The notes under the pieces were generated by a model. The model was not told the origin of the DNA. It did not search any database and worked only from the letters and a program-made list of their open reading frames with translations. A program made the position numbers and the translations under genes. Shown here one piece after another: positions 42,787 through 52,259 of a stretch of 64,000 nt of DNA. Numbering within the stretch: position 1 is the stretch's first letter; each line of letters opens with the position of its first letter. Origin of the DNA: CAZCTC01 sp964501335 (GTDB lineage Bacteria; Chloroflexota; Anaerolineae; B4-G1; SLSP01); contig CAZCTC010000001.1 of NCBI GenBank assembly GCA_964501335.1, positions 62,001 to 126,000 on the forward strand. Direction: 5' to 3'.

Positions 42787-45700
42787 TCACTGATCCCACA
42801 ACAGCCTGTTCGTCGCCGACACACCCTCCTGCCCATCCAACAGCCAGTTGGCATAATTCAACACATCCTCGAAATTCAACGGATAGCGCCGAATCGTCCC
42901 ATCCCACGAACTGCTGGCCAGCGTCTTTCCATCCGGACTGATCGCCACCCGCCAGATCAAATCCGAATGCCCTTTCATCAACCCCACCACCTGCGGCTCC
43001 CGCAAATTATCCAGGTCCCATAGATAGACACTCCCCTTGCGCGTCCCCACCGCCAGCATCCGCTGCTTCCGATCCGGCGAAAAAGCCACACTGTAAACAT
43101 AACTGGAATGCTCCAAGGGCTCCGCCGCCAGCGTAAAGGTCCCCATATTCCACAACAACACCCGATTGTCCCAACTTCCCGAAGCCAGCAACTTCCCATC
43201 CGGACTGAAATCCAGACTGAGAATATCGTTCGTATGCCCGGTCAACGTGTAAGCCAGCGACACCGCCAACGGACTGCTGCCGGGCTGCACCTGCCAGAGC
43301 CGCACCTGATCGTCCGTATGCCCGGTAGCAATCCACCGCCCATCCGGACTGTACGCCACCGCAAAGACCCCTCCGCTGTAACGGACCTGAGTCTCCAGCC
43401 TGGTCTCCAGGGACCAATGCTGCGTCTCCCATACCCGTCCCAACCCATCATCCGAAACGGTCACCAGATGGGCCCCATCCGGACTGAAAGCCGCCATATT
43501 GACCGCCGCACTGTGGGTCAACGGCGGCCCGGCCGCAGAAAGATCCCCGCTGTTCCAGACCTCGGCCACTTTGTCGTCGCTGCATGTCACAATATACCGG
43601 CCATCCGGACTGTATTCCAGATTCCACATCTTGCCGGCCTGCGTCTGCAATGCTTGCACCATCCCCCCCCGTTCCATCGACCAGATCCGCAATTGCCCGC
43701 TGTTGTCGCCCGAAGCCAGCGTCCCATCCGGACCGAAATCGATACCGCGCACCATCGCCCCCTGCCCGCTGAGCGTCGAATACTGCCCCTCGCGCGGCCG
43801 GCTCAAATCCCAGGACCAGACCGTACCGTCCCCCGTACCCCCGGCCACCTTTTGGCCATCTCGACTGAAAGCCACATCGGAAAGCACATTGAGCGGCCCG
43901 GTCAACGTTGCCACCACATTCGTCCCCTGGGTCTGAGCGCTCCAGAGCCGCACCGTAGCATCCCGGGACCCCGAAATCAAATAATCCCCCAGCGGACTGA
44001 ACGCCAGACTGGTCACATCCGACTTGTGCCCCACCAGGGTCCGCACCGGCTGCCAGCTTCCAGCCAGATAAACCCGAATCGTCTTATCGCGAGAAGCCGA
44101 AGCCAGATATTCACTGTAGGGACCAAACGCCACCGCCCGCACCAACGCAGTATGATAGGCCAGCGTAATCGCCGGCGTCACGGTCATCGTTCCAGTCTCA
44201 CTCGTCTGCAATCCCCACACATAAACCAGATTGTCGTACGAGCCCGCCGCCAGATACTTCCCATCCGAACTGAAAGCCACACTGTTTACATGCATGGTAG
44301 GTTCGGTCAGGGTAAAAGCCGGCGTCGCCCGCATTCCCGCCCCGGTCTGCGTCAAAGCCCAGATCCGTACCATCCCCCGATTTCGAGAATTCTCCTGTTT
44401 ACGCGCCGCCGGTCCCAGCTGCCCCCCGGTCGCCACCCATTTCCCATCCGCACTGAACACCGCCGAATAAATCCCCTCATAAAACCCGGACGAAGCAGGC
44501 GTTTGAACCCATCCACTCCATTGCCCCGTCTCCACATCCATAAATTCCAGCCCCCCCACATTGCCGGGACTGCCCCCATCGTCACCGCCGGCCAGCAAAG
44601 TCTTGCCGTCGGGACTCAACGCCAACGTCCAGACCGCGCTTCCCGGTCGGTCGGCCAACGCCTCCCGAATCACAGAGGTTCCCCCACCGTTGAAATCCCA
44701 GGTCAGAATCTCGCCCCGGCTTAATCCCAGATACAATCCGCGATCGTCCGGCATATACAACACCGCCGGCACATCCGACTCCAGATTCTCCAGATGCTGC
44801 GCCGGATAGAAATCCAACAACACCCGCCGCAACGCCATCTCAGCCTCGGTCTGATCGATCGCTCCCAACACCGGCTGGAAAGTCTTCAACAAAGGCGACA
44901 TATTATCCAGCAGTACGGCCTCCCGGGCCAGCTCCACGCTTTTAGCATGGTTGCTTTCCTGTTGCACCAGCGCCACCATCGCCATCTCCCGTGAATAGGC
45001 CAGCAAATTGCCCCGTCCAGCCAGCCATGCCAGATAAGAGACCAGCAATAAAACCACCCCGCCCGCCACCGCCGAACCGATCCACAACCGGCGCGTCCGG
45101 TTCCGACGTTGCTCCGCCAATCGACTCGCCGCCAGAAATTCCAGTTCAAAAGGTTCCATCTCGTCCGGATGAGCGGCCGCCCAGGCCAATGACTCCACCA
45201 GCACCTCTTCCCTGAAAAAGAGACCGGCGTTTTTGCTCTCCTGCCATTGACGCGCCGCCACCCGCAGGGGCGTCTCGCGCGCCGTCTCCCACTCCCGATT
45301 GGATTTACGAATCGGCTCGATCATCCGGTCGTGCACCAATTCATACCATCGCACACCGCCCCGCAAATCAGCCCGGATCAGATACCGCCGTTCCAGCACA
45401 TCCACCGCGGCATTGGGCAAGCCCGCCGTCGCCTCCGCATCGCGCATCACCAACCCCCGGGTGCGCATCGGCGTGATCAACTGCTCGCTGAACCAGCGGC
45501 GTAACTGCCGCTCACTCACCCCGCTCTCTTTTTGCGCCGCCTTCAACCCTTCCAGGTAGAAATCGGCCAGGGCGCCATCCAGATTCCCATATTGCTCCAC
45601 ATCCGCCCATTGGATCAACCGATCGGGCTGCTCCGGCAAATTCTCCCACAACCGGCTGCAAACCACCTGCAACTGCACCGGCTCCACATAAGGCCCCGGC

Positions 45701-46491
45701 ATCTCAATCTCTTGCGATACCGGCCCATTTTCACCGGCGGCCATCCGCTGCACCTTGATCAGTTGCAGATTCTCCACCAACCGCTCCGCCACCCCCGCAT
45801 CAAACGCCATCCCGCAGTTCTGCGCCGGCTTCGCCACCGCCTCGATCGCCCCATCTTTGCCCAACCGCTCCATCCGGAATCGAGTCCGCAACCCATTCGG
45901 CACCAGCGTCAAATAGGAATCCATCTCCGCCACATAATCTTCCCGCATCGCAAAGACCATCCCCAACCGGGGCAGGGCCGCCAACGCCCCCGACACCTCC
46001 CGAAAAAACTCCCGGGCCTGGAACCAATGCTCGCGATGGGTGGTAAACAATTCCTCAAACTGGTCGAAGATCACCAGAGGAGAAGCCGAAAAATCAGAGG
46101 GGTTTTCATCTTCGCGGCAATGTTCCTCTAAAAACGACTGCAACGTATAATGGACCAGCTGCTCCGGAGGCACATCGCCGCCCGACAGCCCCAACAACGC
46201 GCTGAAAACAAAGACATTGTGGATCGCCGCCGGATCGATTCCCAGCGGCAAAGGATTGCCCACCCGCGCTACCGGAAAAACCCGAAACCCTTCAGCCTCC
46301 AGCGCCGGCACAATCTGCGCATTGAGCAAAGAGGTCTTGCCGGCCCCCGATTGCGCATAGAACAACACCGCCCGCTCCGAAAGGATCAGCGACAGCAGGT
46401 CACGGGCCTCACGTTTTCGCCCGTAAAAGTTATTGCGATCATTGCGCTCATAAGGCCGCGGCCCGATATAAGGATTTGAATTGATGTTCAT
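42787..46491 (-). CDS. nSTAND1-type NTPase with membrane helix and 14 WD40 repeats
   Basis: 1234 residues; ATG overlapping the preceding TGA (ATGA). The N-terminus NPYIGPRPYERNDRNNFYGR is the nSTAND entry motif, followed by Walker A AQSGAGKTS (47-55) and Walker B LVIFDQFEELF (Asp143). A winged-helix region (ERRYLIRADLRGGVRWYELVHD) and one membrane helix (about 470-495) precede 14 WD40 blades, enough for two seven-bladed propellers (first VPAVLYMPDDRGLY, last IWRVAISPDGKTLASSSWDG). STAND proteins use NTP-driven oligomerisation to switch on effectors after ligand sensing, here by the propellers. The membrane helix puts the propellers outside if the ATPase is cytosolic, which is unusual for this class. 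Downstream caspase-like genes are candidate effectors. Confidence 0.85.
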   Translation of the reverse strand: MNINSNPYIGPRPYERNDRNNFYGRKREARDLLSLILSERAVLFYAQSGAGKTSLLNAQIVPALEAEGFRVFPVARVGNPLPLGIDPAAIHNVFVFSALLGLSGGDVPPEQLVHYTLQSFLEEHCREDENPSDFSASPLVIFDQFEELFTTHREHWFQAREFFREVSGALAALPRLGMVFAMREDYVAEMDSYLTLVPNGLRTRFRMERLGKDGAIEAVAKPAQNCGMAFDAGVAERLVENLQLIKVQRMAAGENGPVSQEIEMPGPYVEPVQLQVVCSRLWENLPEQPDRLIQWADVEQYGNLDGALADFYLEGLKAAQKESGVSERQLRRWFSEQLITPMRTRGLVMRDAEATAGLPNAAVDVLERRYLIRADLRGGVRWYELVHDRMIEPIRKSNREWETARETPLRVAARQWQESKNAGLFFREEVLVESLAWAAAHPDEMEPFELEFLAASRLAEQRRNRTRRLWIGSAVAGGVVLLLVSYLAWLAGRGNLLAYSREMAMVALVQQESNHAKSVELAREAVLLDNMSPLLKTFQPVLGAIDQTEAEMALRRVLLDFYPAQHLENLESDVPAVLYMPDDRGLYLGLSRGEILTWDFNGGGTSVIREALADRPGSAVWTLALSPDGKTLLAGGDDGGSPGNVGGLEFMDVETGQWSGWVQTPASSGFYEGIYSAVFSADGKWVATGGQLGPAARKQENSRNRGMVRIWALTQTGAGMRATPAFTLTEPTMHVNSVAFSSDGKYLAAGSYDNLVYVWGLQTSETGTMTVTPAITLAYHTALVRAVAFGPYSEYLASASRDKTIRVYLAGSWQPVRTLVGHKSDVTSLAFSPLGDYLISGSRDATVRLWSAQTQGTNVVATLTGPLNVLSDVAFSRDGQKVAGGTGDGTVWSWDLSRPREGQYSTLSGQGAMVRGIDFGPDGTLASGDNSGQLRIWSMERGGMVQALQTQAGKMWNLEYSPDGRYIVTCSDDKVAEVWNSGDLSAAGPPLTHSAAVNMAAFSPDGAHLVTVSDDGLGRVWETQHWSLETRLETQVRYSGGVFAVAYSPDGRWIATGHTDDQVRLWQVQPGSSPLAVSLAYTLTGHTNDILSLDFSPDGKLLASGSWDNRVLLWNMGTFTLAAEPLEHSSYVYSVAFSPDRKQRMLAVGTRKGSVYLWDLDNLREPQVVGLMKGHSDLIWRVAISPDGKTLASSSWDGTIRRYPLNFEDVLNYANWLLDGQEGVSATNRLLWDQ

Positions 46492-49400
46492 GGAAGGATT
46501 CCCATCCCGCTGACATCCCCTTGATTAGGAATCAGCACCCACGAATAATCCACCACATCGGAATACCTGAACGGATAACGCCGGATCGACCCATCCCAGG
46601 AAGCACTCGCCAGCGTCTTCCCGTCCGGACTGATCGCCAGTTGCCAGATCACATCCATATGGCTGGACAACATTCCCACCTGCTCCGGCGCCTGCCCCTT
46701 CGTCAAATCCCAAAACCAGAGGCTGCCGTCATAAGTCCCCACCACCAGAATCAACGGCCTGGACTCTCGACCAAAAGCCAGACTGTAGACATAACTGGTT
46801 TGCGTCAGAGGCTCGCTCGTCGCCGGCCCAAAGGTCTCCATGCTCCACAATCTCACACTCTTATCCGCACTTCCCGAAACCAACAACTTCCCATCCGGGC
46901 TGAATGCCAGCGCCTGCACATCATCCGTATGTCCCGTCAACGTATAGACCAGAGTCGCCCTGACCTCTTGCCCTTCCGCGCTCACCTGCCAGAGCCGCAC
47001 CGCATCGTCGGCATACCCCATCGCAATCCACTGCCCATCAGGACTGTAAGCCACCGCATAAATATTGGTATCCGACATCGTCAGCGGAGCCATCACCGCC
47101 GCCTCCGTCCAATCCCTCGTATTCCACAACCGGCCGAAACCGTCATCCGACACGGTCACCAACCATCGGCCGTCCGGACTGAAAGCCGCAGCATTGACCG
47201 ACGCAGAATGGCCGCTCAAGACAGTCGTCAATGACAGCTCATCCGTATCCCACACCCGCACCATTCCATCCTGACTACAGGTCACCAGATAGCGATCGTC
47301 GGGCGGACTGTAAACCAGATTCCAGATCCGTCCCCCGTCGCTCTGCTTCGACTGCATCGTCTCTCCCGACTTCAGCGACCAGATCCGCAGCTCCCCATTC
47401 GCATCCCCCGAAGCCAGCAGCGGGATCTGATTTCCAAAAGCCATCCCATACACCCGACTCTTATGCCCGCTCAGCGTCGAATAGCCCTCCCGGCGCGGCG
47501 CGCTCAAATCCCACCACCAGGCCGTATAATCCTGAGCCCCAATCGCAGCTTTGGTGCCGTCGGGACTGAAAGCCACGCTGCCCACATAACTCCGGGGCCC
47601 GCTGAAAATCGCCGCCACACTGGAACGACTCTCATTGATGTTCCACAACCGCGCCGTCATATCCCACGACCCCGAAAGCAGGTAATCGTCCTGAGCGTCG
47701 AAGGCCAGGCTCATCACCCCGCCTTTATGCCCGATCAGCGTATCGACCGGCTCCCAGCTTTCCACTCTATAGATCCGGATCGTCTTATCATCACTGCCCG
47801 ACGCGATATACCGACCAAAACGATCAAAAGCCACCGCCCGCACCGGCCCGGTATGACCGCTCAACGTTGCCGTCAAAATCCCCGACGGCAAACCATCGAC
47901 ATCGTCTCCCCTTACCCACAGATAGACATGCCGATCAAACGATCCGCCGGCCAGATAATAACCGTCCGGACTGAACGCCACACTGGGCACCGCCATCTCC
48001 GGTTGGGTAAAAATCAAAGCCGGAGTCGCCAACATCTCCCCATCGGGAGAATAAGAAAGCGACCACATCCGGACCACCCCCCGGTTCCGCCCGTCGCTGA
48101 CGACCAGACTGGAGCCCCAATACCCCCCCGTCGCCAGCCATTGACCGCTGGGGCTGAATGCCGCCGTCAAAATCCGCTCGGGTCCGGTTGTCCGCCCTTC
48201 AGGAAGCATCACTTTGCGCCATTCCGTCGATCCAATCGTCCATAGTTCCAACCAGCTTCCCACAGCCGGCTCTTCAAAACTCACGGCCGCCAGCAAAGTC
48301 TTCTCATCCGCACTCAATGCCAGGGATGCAATGGAATCTCCCTTTTCGCGCAAAAGCCGGGGCGGCGTCCCCAGGGACGATTTTAAATCCCACAGCAACA
48401 CTCGACCATCTTTCAATCCCAAATAGAGCGATTGGCCGTCCGGAGTGTAAAGCACACTTTGCACATCCGACTCCAAATCCGTCAAACTTTGAGAGGGATA
48501 AAAATTCAACAATACCTTGCGCAACGCCACTTCCGCATCGCCCTTGTCGATCGGCTCCAGGCCCGGCCGCAAGAACTGCAACAGCGGAGAAACATGGTTC
48601 ATCAAAACCGCTTCCCGGGCCAGCATCACACTGCCGGCCTGATCGCTCTCCGCCCGGGAGATCGCCATCGCCGACATACGCGCCGAATAGGTCTCCAGAT
48701 TGCTCCGCGCCGTCCCCCAGGCAAACCAGGTGACCAGAATCAACGCCACCACCCCAACGGCAACCGCCCCCCACTGGAAAATCAGAGCCCGGACCCTCAG
48801 CTTTTCCACCTGCCGGCTGGCCTCTAAAAACTCCAGCTCATAGGGCTCCACATCCTCGGGATGATCCGCCGCCCACTTTAACCCGGCCTGCAACACCGGC
48901 CCGCGATAGTACAGCTCCTCATTTCCGCTCTGCTTCCACTCCCGCGCCGCGGCCCGCAACGGAGTCTCCCGCGCCAGCTCCCAGGCCTCATTGGATTTAC
49001 GAATCGGGTCGATCAACCGATCATGCACCAATTCGTACCACCGTACCCCGCCCCGCAGATCCGCCCGGATCAAATAACGCCGCTCCAATACCTCGACCGC
49101 CGCATTGGGCAGCCCGGCCGTATGCTCCTTCCCTCGCATCACCAGCCCCCGGGTCTGCATCGGAGTGATCAACTGATCGGCAAACCACCGCCGCAGTTCC
49201 CGCTCGCCCACCCCGCTCTCCTTCTGCGCCGCCCGTAACCCCTCCTGATAAAAATCGGCCAGCGACTTATCCAGATTGCCGTACTGCTCCACTTCGGACC
49301 ACTGAATCTGAAAATCATCCTGCTCAGGCAGACTGTCCCAGAGCCGACTGCACACCACCTGCAAATGGACCGGTTCGACATAAGGCCCGAGCGATTCCAT

Positions 49401-50165
49401 CTCTTCCGCCATCGGTCCATCCACGCCCATCACCGTCCGCTGCACCTTGATCCGCTGCAAATTCTCCACCAGCCGTTCCGCCACCCCGGGCCCAAACGGC
49501 ACCCCGGCACAGGATGCCGGACGAGCCACCGCCTCGATCGCCCCTTCCCATCCCAGCCGTTCCATCCGAAAACGGGTCCGCAACCCATTCGGTATCAAAG
49601 TGATGTAAGGATCGATCTCCGCCACGTAATCCTCGCGCATGGCAAAAACTACTCCCAACTGCGGAATCGCTGCCATCGCCGCCGCCACCTGGAGGAAAAC
49701 CTCCCGGGCCTGACACCAATACTCCCGATGAGTCGTGAACAGCTCTTCAAATTGATCGAATATCACCAGCGGCAGCCGCTCATCCCCCTCACATTGCGCG
49801 GATAAAAAAGAGCTGAGCGAGTGAGCCAGCAAAGTCTCCGGAGCAAATCGATCGCCGGCCAACCCCAACAATGCACTGAAAACAAATACATTGGAAACCG
49901 ATGTCGGATCGATTCCCAGGGGCAACCCACTGCCCACGCGCGCCACGGGAAAGATCCGGAATCCCTCATCTTCCAAAGCCGGAATAATCTGCGCATTGAG
50001 CAGCGAAGTCTTGCCGGCCCCTGACTGCGCATAGAACAAGACCGCCCGCTCCGATAAAATCAGAGAGAGCAGATCGCGCGACTCACGCTTCCGTCCATAG
50101 AAATGCTCGCGATCGCGGCGTTCATAAGGCCGGGGGCCAATGTAAGGATTGGGAATGTTGTTCAC
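46488..50165 (-). CDS. nSTAND1-type NTPase with membrane helix and WD40 repeats, tandem paralogue
   Basis: 1225 residues; the GTG start is preceded by GGAG seven bases upstream. It is collinear with the downstream protein over its whole length: NPYIGPRPYERRDREHFYGR, the same Walker A and B text, ERRYLIRADLRGGVRWYELVHDRLIDP, a membrane helix (FQWGAVAVGVVALILVTWFAW) and a C-terminal set of about 14 WD40 blades. The ATPase halves are more alike than the propellers, consistent with tandem duplication and diversification of the sensing part. The two genes overlap by four bases and are presumably made in fixed ratio. Confidence 0.85.
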   Translation of the reverse strand: MNNIPNPYIGPRPYERRDREHFYGRKRESRDLLSLILSERAVLFYAQSGAGKTSLLNAQIIPALEDEGFRIFPVARVGSGLPLGIDPTSVSNVFVFSALLGLAGDRFAPETLLAHSLSSFLSAQCEGDERLPLVIFDQFEELFTTHREYWCQAREVFLQVAAAMAAIPQLGVVFAMREDYVAEIDPYITLIPNGLRTRFRMERLGWEGAIEAVARPASCAGVPFGPGVAERLVENLQRIKVQRTVMGVDGPMAEEMESLGPYVEPVHLQVVCSRLWDSLPEQDDFQIQWSEVEQYGNLDKSLADFYQEGLRAAQKESGVGERELRRWFADQLITPMQTRGLVMRGKEHTAGLPNAAVEVLERRYLIRADLRGGVRWYELVHDRLIDPIRKSNEAWELARETPLRAAAREWKQSGNEELYYRGPVLQAGLKWAADHPEDVEPYELEFLEASRQVEKLRVRALIFQWGAVAVGVVALILVTWFAWGTARSNLETYSARMSAMAISRAESDQAGSVMLAREAVLMNHVSPLLQFLRPGLEPIDKGDAEVALRKVLLNFYPSQSLTDLESDVQSVLYTPDGQSLYLGLKDGRVLLWDLKSSLGTPPRLLREKGDSIASLALSADEKTLLAAVSFEEPAVGSWLELWTIGSTEWRKVMLPEGRTTGPERILTAAFSPSGQWLATGGYWGSSLVVSDGRNRGVVRMWSLSYSPDGEMLATPALIFTQPEMAVPSVAFSPDGYYLAGGSFDRHVYLWVRGDDVDGLPSGILTATLSGHTGPVRAVAFDRFGRYIASGSDDKTIRIYRVESWEPVDTLIGHKGGVMSLAFDAQDDYLLSGSWDMTARLWNINESRSSVAAIFSGPRSYVGSVAFSPDGTKAAIGAQDYTAWWWDLSAPRREGYSTLSGHKSRVYGMAFGNQIPLLASGDANGELRIWSLKSGETMQSKQSDGGRIWNLVYSPPDDRYLVTCSQDGMVRVWDTDELSLTTVLSGHSASVNAAAFSPDGRWLVTVSDDGFGRLWNTRDWTEAAVMAPLTMSDTNIYAVAYSPDGQWIAMGYADDAVRLWQVSAEGQEVRATLVYTLTGHTDDVQALAFSPDGKLLVSGSADKSVRLWSMETFGPATSEPLTQTSYVYSLAFGRESRPLILVVGTYDGSLWFWDLTKGQAPEQVGMLSSHMDVIWQLAISPDGKTLASASWDGSIRRYPFRYSDVVDYSWVLIPNQGDVSGMGILP

Positions 50166-50177
50166 AGCTAAGCTCCG

Positions 50178-51998
50178 TTACAGTTGCACAAGCCGATCGT
50201 TGGCCTGTCGCAGACGTTGACTGAAAACCTTGATCACATCCAAAGCAATCTGGGGATACCGTTTAATCAAAGCCAGCAAAGGCTCCCGGCGCAAGATCAG
50301 CGTATCCGTCGCCTCCAGAGCAATCACATCGGCAGAGTAAGGCTCTCCGTCAAAAAACGACATCTCCCCGAAACACTCACTGACCCCCAACGTCACCAGA
50401 GGGACCACCTTTTCCGGCTTGTCATCCGACTGGCGCTGCACGGCCACCTTCCCCCTCACAATAATATACATGGCATACCCTTCTCCACCCTGCGCCAGAA
50501 TCCGTTCGCCCTCCAGAAAAGAAACCGCTTCACTGATCGCCACGACATGGCGCAGTTCCTCCGGCCCCAATCCCTGAAACAACGGCGCCGCGCTCAAAAA
50601 GGTCAATCGCTCCCGTTGCGAAATCCGCGATTGCTCGGCCCGATAGGAAGCATTCAGAAACTCTTTTTCATAAGATTCCAGCTCATTCGGATGCCGGCGG
50701 GCCCATTCCATCGCCACCCCCAACGTCTCCCCTCGATACAGCAGCGCCGCACGCCGGGATAGACTCCACTGCCGGGCCGTCGTCCGCAACGGCGTCTGCA
50801 AACGCATCTCCCATCCCTGATTTGAACTCAAAATCGGCTCGATCAACCGGTCGTGGATCAGTTCATACCACTCCATCCCGGCCCGTACACTGGAACGGAT
50901 CAACTTCCGCCGCTCCAACACTTCAACCGCTGCATTCGGCAATCCCGCCGTCGTCTTCGGCTCATGCAACACCAGCCCCCGTCTCCGCTCCGCTGTAATC
51001 AAAGTATGCCCGCACCACCGCCGCAACACGCCTTCCGAAGTCCCCGTCTCTCGCTGCGCACATTCCAAAGCCTCTTCATAGAAATCGCTGAGCGCCCGAT
51101 CCTGATTCCCATATTGCAGCACATCGTCAAGCTGGATCAACCGCGCTTTACGGTCCGGCAAATCCTCCCACAATCGATAACAGACCACCTGCAACTGCAC
51201 CGGCTCCACATAAGGCCCCAACGTCTTATGATCCTCCGCCGCCCCCGACGGGCGCTGGACCCGGACCCGCCGCAAATCGTTGACCAGTTGCTCCGCTACC
51301 CCCGTATCAAAAGTCCATCCCATCTTCTGCGCCGGTTTTTGGATGGCCTCCAAAGCGCCGTCTGCATCCAACCGTTCCATCCGATAACGGGCCCGCAACC
51401 GATTCTCAAACAGCCCCGAAAAAGGATCCATCTGCGCCAGATAATCCTCACGCAGCACAAACACCACCCCCAAATCCGGCAAAGCCTGCATCGCTTCCGC
51501 CATCTGTAAGAAAAACCCCTCCACCCACGCAAGCGGATCGTCTCCCGTCGCGAAAATCTCTTCAAAGGGATCGAAAATCACCAACGGCGCCGGATTGCCC
51601 ATAAAGCTGTCTTCTGTGGGTTCGGGGCTATGAGCAGCCAGGAAGGTCAGTAATGTCTGGGATTGCAGCTCTTCTGGATCGACCTTGCCGCCCGAAAAAG
51701 AGACCAGCGCATTGAAAACAAAGGGATTCTCGTTCGAATTGGATTTCAAACCCGACCAGGTCTCGCCGCCCACCCGGGCCACCGGAAAAACCCAGAAGTT
51801 TTCTCTCTCCAGCGCCGGGATAATTTGGGCATTAAGCAAAGAGGTTTTACCTGCCCCCGAAGGGGCATAGAAGATCACCACACGTTCCGAAAGGATCAGC
51901 GACAACAAATCGCGGGATTCCCGATTCCGTCCATAGAAAAAATCACGGTCAGCGCGTTCGTAGGCCCGCGGACCCAGATAGGGATTCCCGTCCTTCAT
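50178..51998 (-). CDS. nSTAND1-type NTPase with C-terminal cyclic-nucleotide-binding domain
   Basis: 606 residues from the ATG at 51998 (GGGGAGGT four bases upstream; the TTG at 52013 is rejected). The ATPase half matches the two WD40 paralogues (NPYLGPRAYERADRDFFYGR; Walker A APSGAGKTS; Walker B LVIFDPFEEIF, with Pro where the others have Gln). In place of membrane helix and WD40 it has a CNMP/CRP-type domain at about 470-590: LFQGLGPEELRHVV, IIVRGKVAVQ, GVSECFGEMSFFDGEPYSADV. The GEMSFFDGEPYSADV cassette resembles the phosphate-binding cassette, although the arginine that normally contacts the phosphate is replaced by Tyr/Ser, so ligand binding is uncertain. Suggests control by a cyclic nucleotide or a degenerate version. 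Confidence 0.82.
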   Translation of the reverse strand: MKDGNPYLGPRAYERADRDFFYGRNRESRDLLSLILSERVVIFYAPSGAGKTSLLNAQIIPALERENFWVFPVARVGGETWSGLKSNSNENPFVFNALVSFSGGKVDPEELQSQTLLTFLAAHSPEPTEDSFMGNPAPLVIFDPFEEIFATGDDPLAWVEGFFLQMAEAMQALPDLGVVFVLREDYLAQMDPFSGLFENRLRARYRMERLDADGALEAIQKPAQKMGWTFDTGVAEQLVNDLRRVRVQRPSGAAEDHKTLGPYVEPVQLQVVCYRLWEDLPDRKARLIQLDDVLQYGNQDRALSDFYEEALECAQRETGTSEGVLRRWCGHTLITAERRRGLVLHEPKTTAGLPNAAVEVLERRKLIRSSVRAGMEWYELIHDRLIEPILSSNQGWEMRLQTPLRTTARQWSLSRRAALLYRGETLGVAMEWARRHPNELESYEKEFLNASYRAEQSRISQRERLTFLSAAPLFQGLGPEELRHVVAISEAVSFLEGERILAQGGEGYAMYIIVRGKVAVQRQSDDKPEKVVPLVTLGVSECFGEMSFFDGEPYSADVIALEATDTLILRREPLLALIKRYPQIALDVIKVFSQRLRQANDRLVQL

Positions 51999-52259
51999 CA
52001 GCACCTCCCCCAAAATAAGGAGTTTTTATATTTTCGCGCGCCCCCGGTAAGCCCCCGGGGAACCGTAGTCGCCCAATAAAATTGCCTGAAAAGACCTTTT
52101 AATTTCCCCCTATCCCCCCTGCCCCCCTTTCCCCCGAGGGAAAGGGGGGATATGAGGGGAAGAATAGAACATTTTTGGCACGCTCTTTTGCGAGAAAAAT
52201 TCGCCCACAATTAACTATGACCCTACCACGCCCCGCCGGGATACACGAAACCATAAAAA
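51999..52259. other. Intergenic hairpin region between CHAT-SIR2 and nSTAND genes
   Basis: A perfect 12-bp inverted repeat CCCCCCTTTCCC (52122-52133 and 52138-52149) sits in pyrimidine-rich DNA. No T tract follows on the minus strand. No gene is visible. Confidence 0.55.

Noticed and set aside
42787..50165. Assembly duplication of the two nSTAND-WD40 genes
   Set aside because: The two copies are collinear but clearly diverged in sequence, especially in the WD40 part, so they are true paralogues.
50178..51998. CRP-family transcription factor
   Set aside because: The cyclic-nucleotide-type domain is at the C-terminus of an ATPase and no DNA-binding helix-turn-helix follows it.
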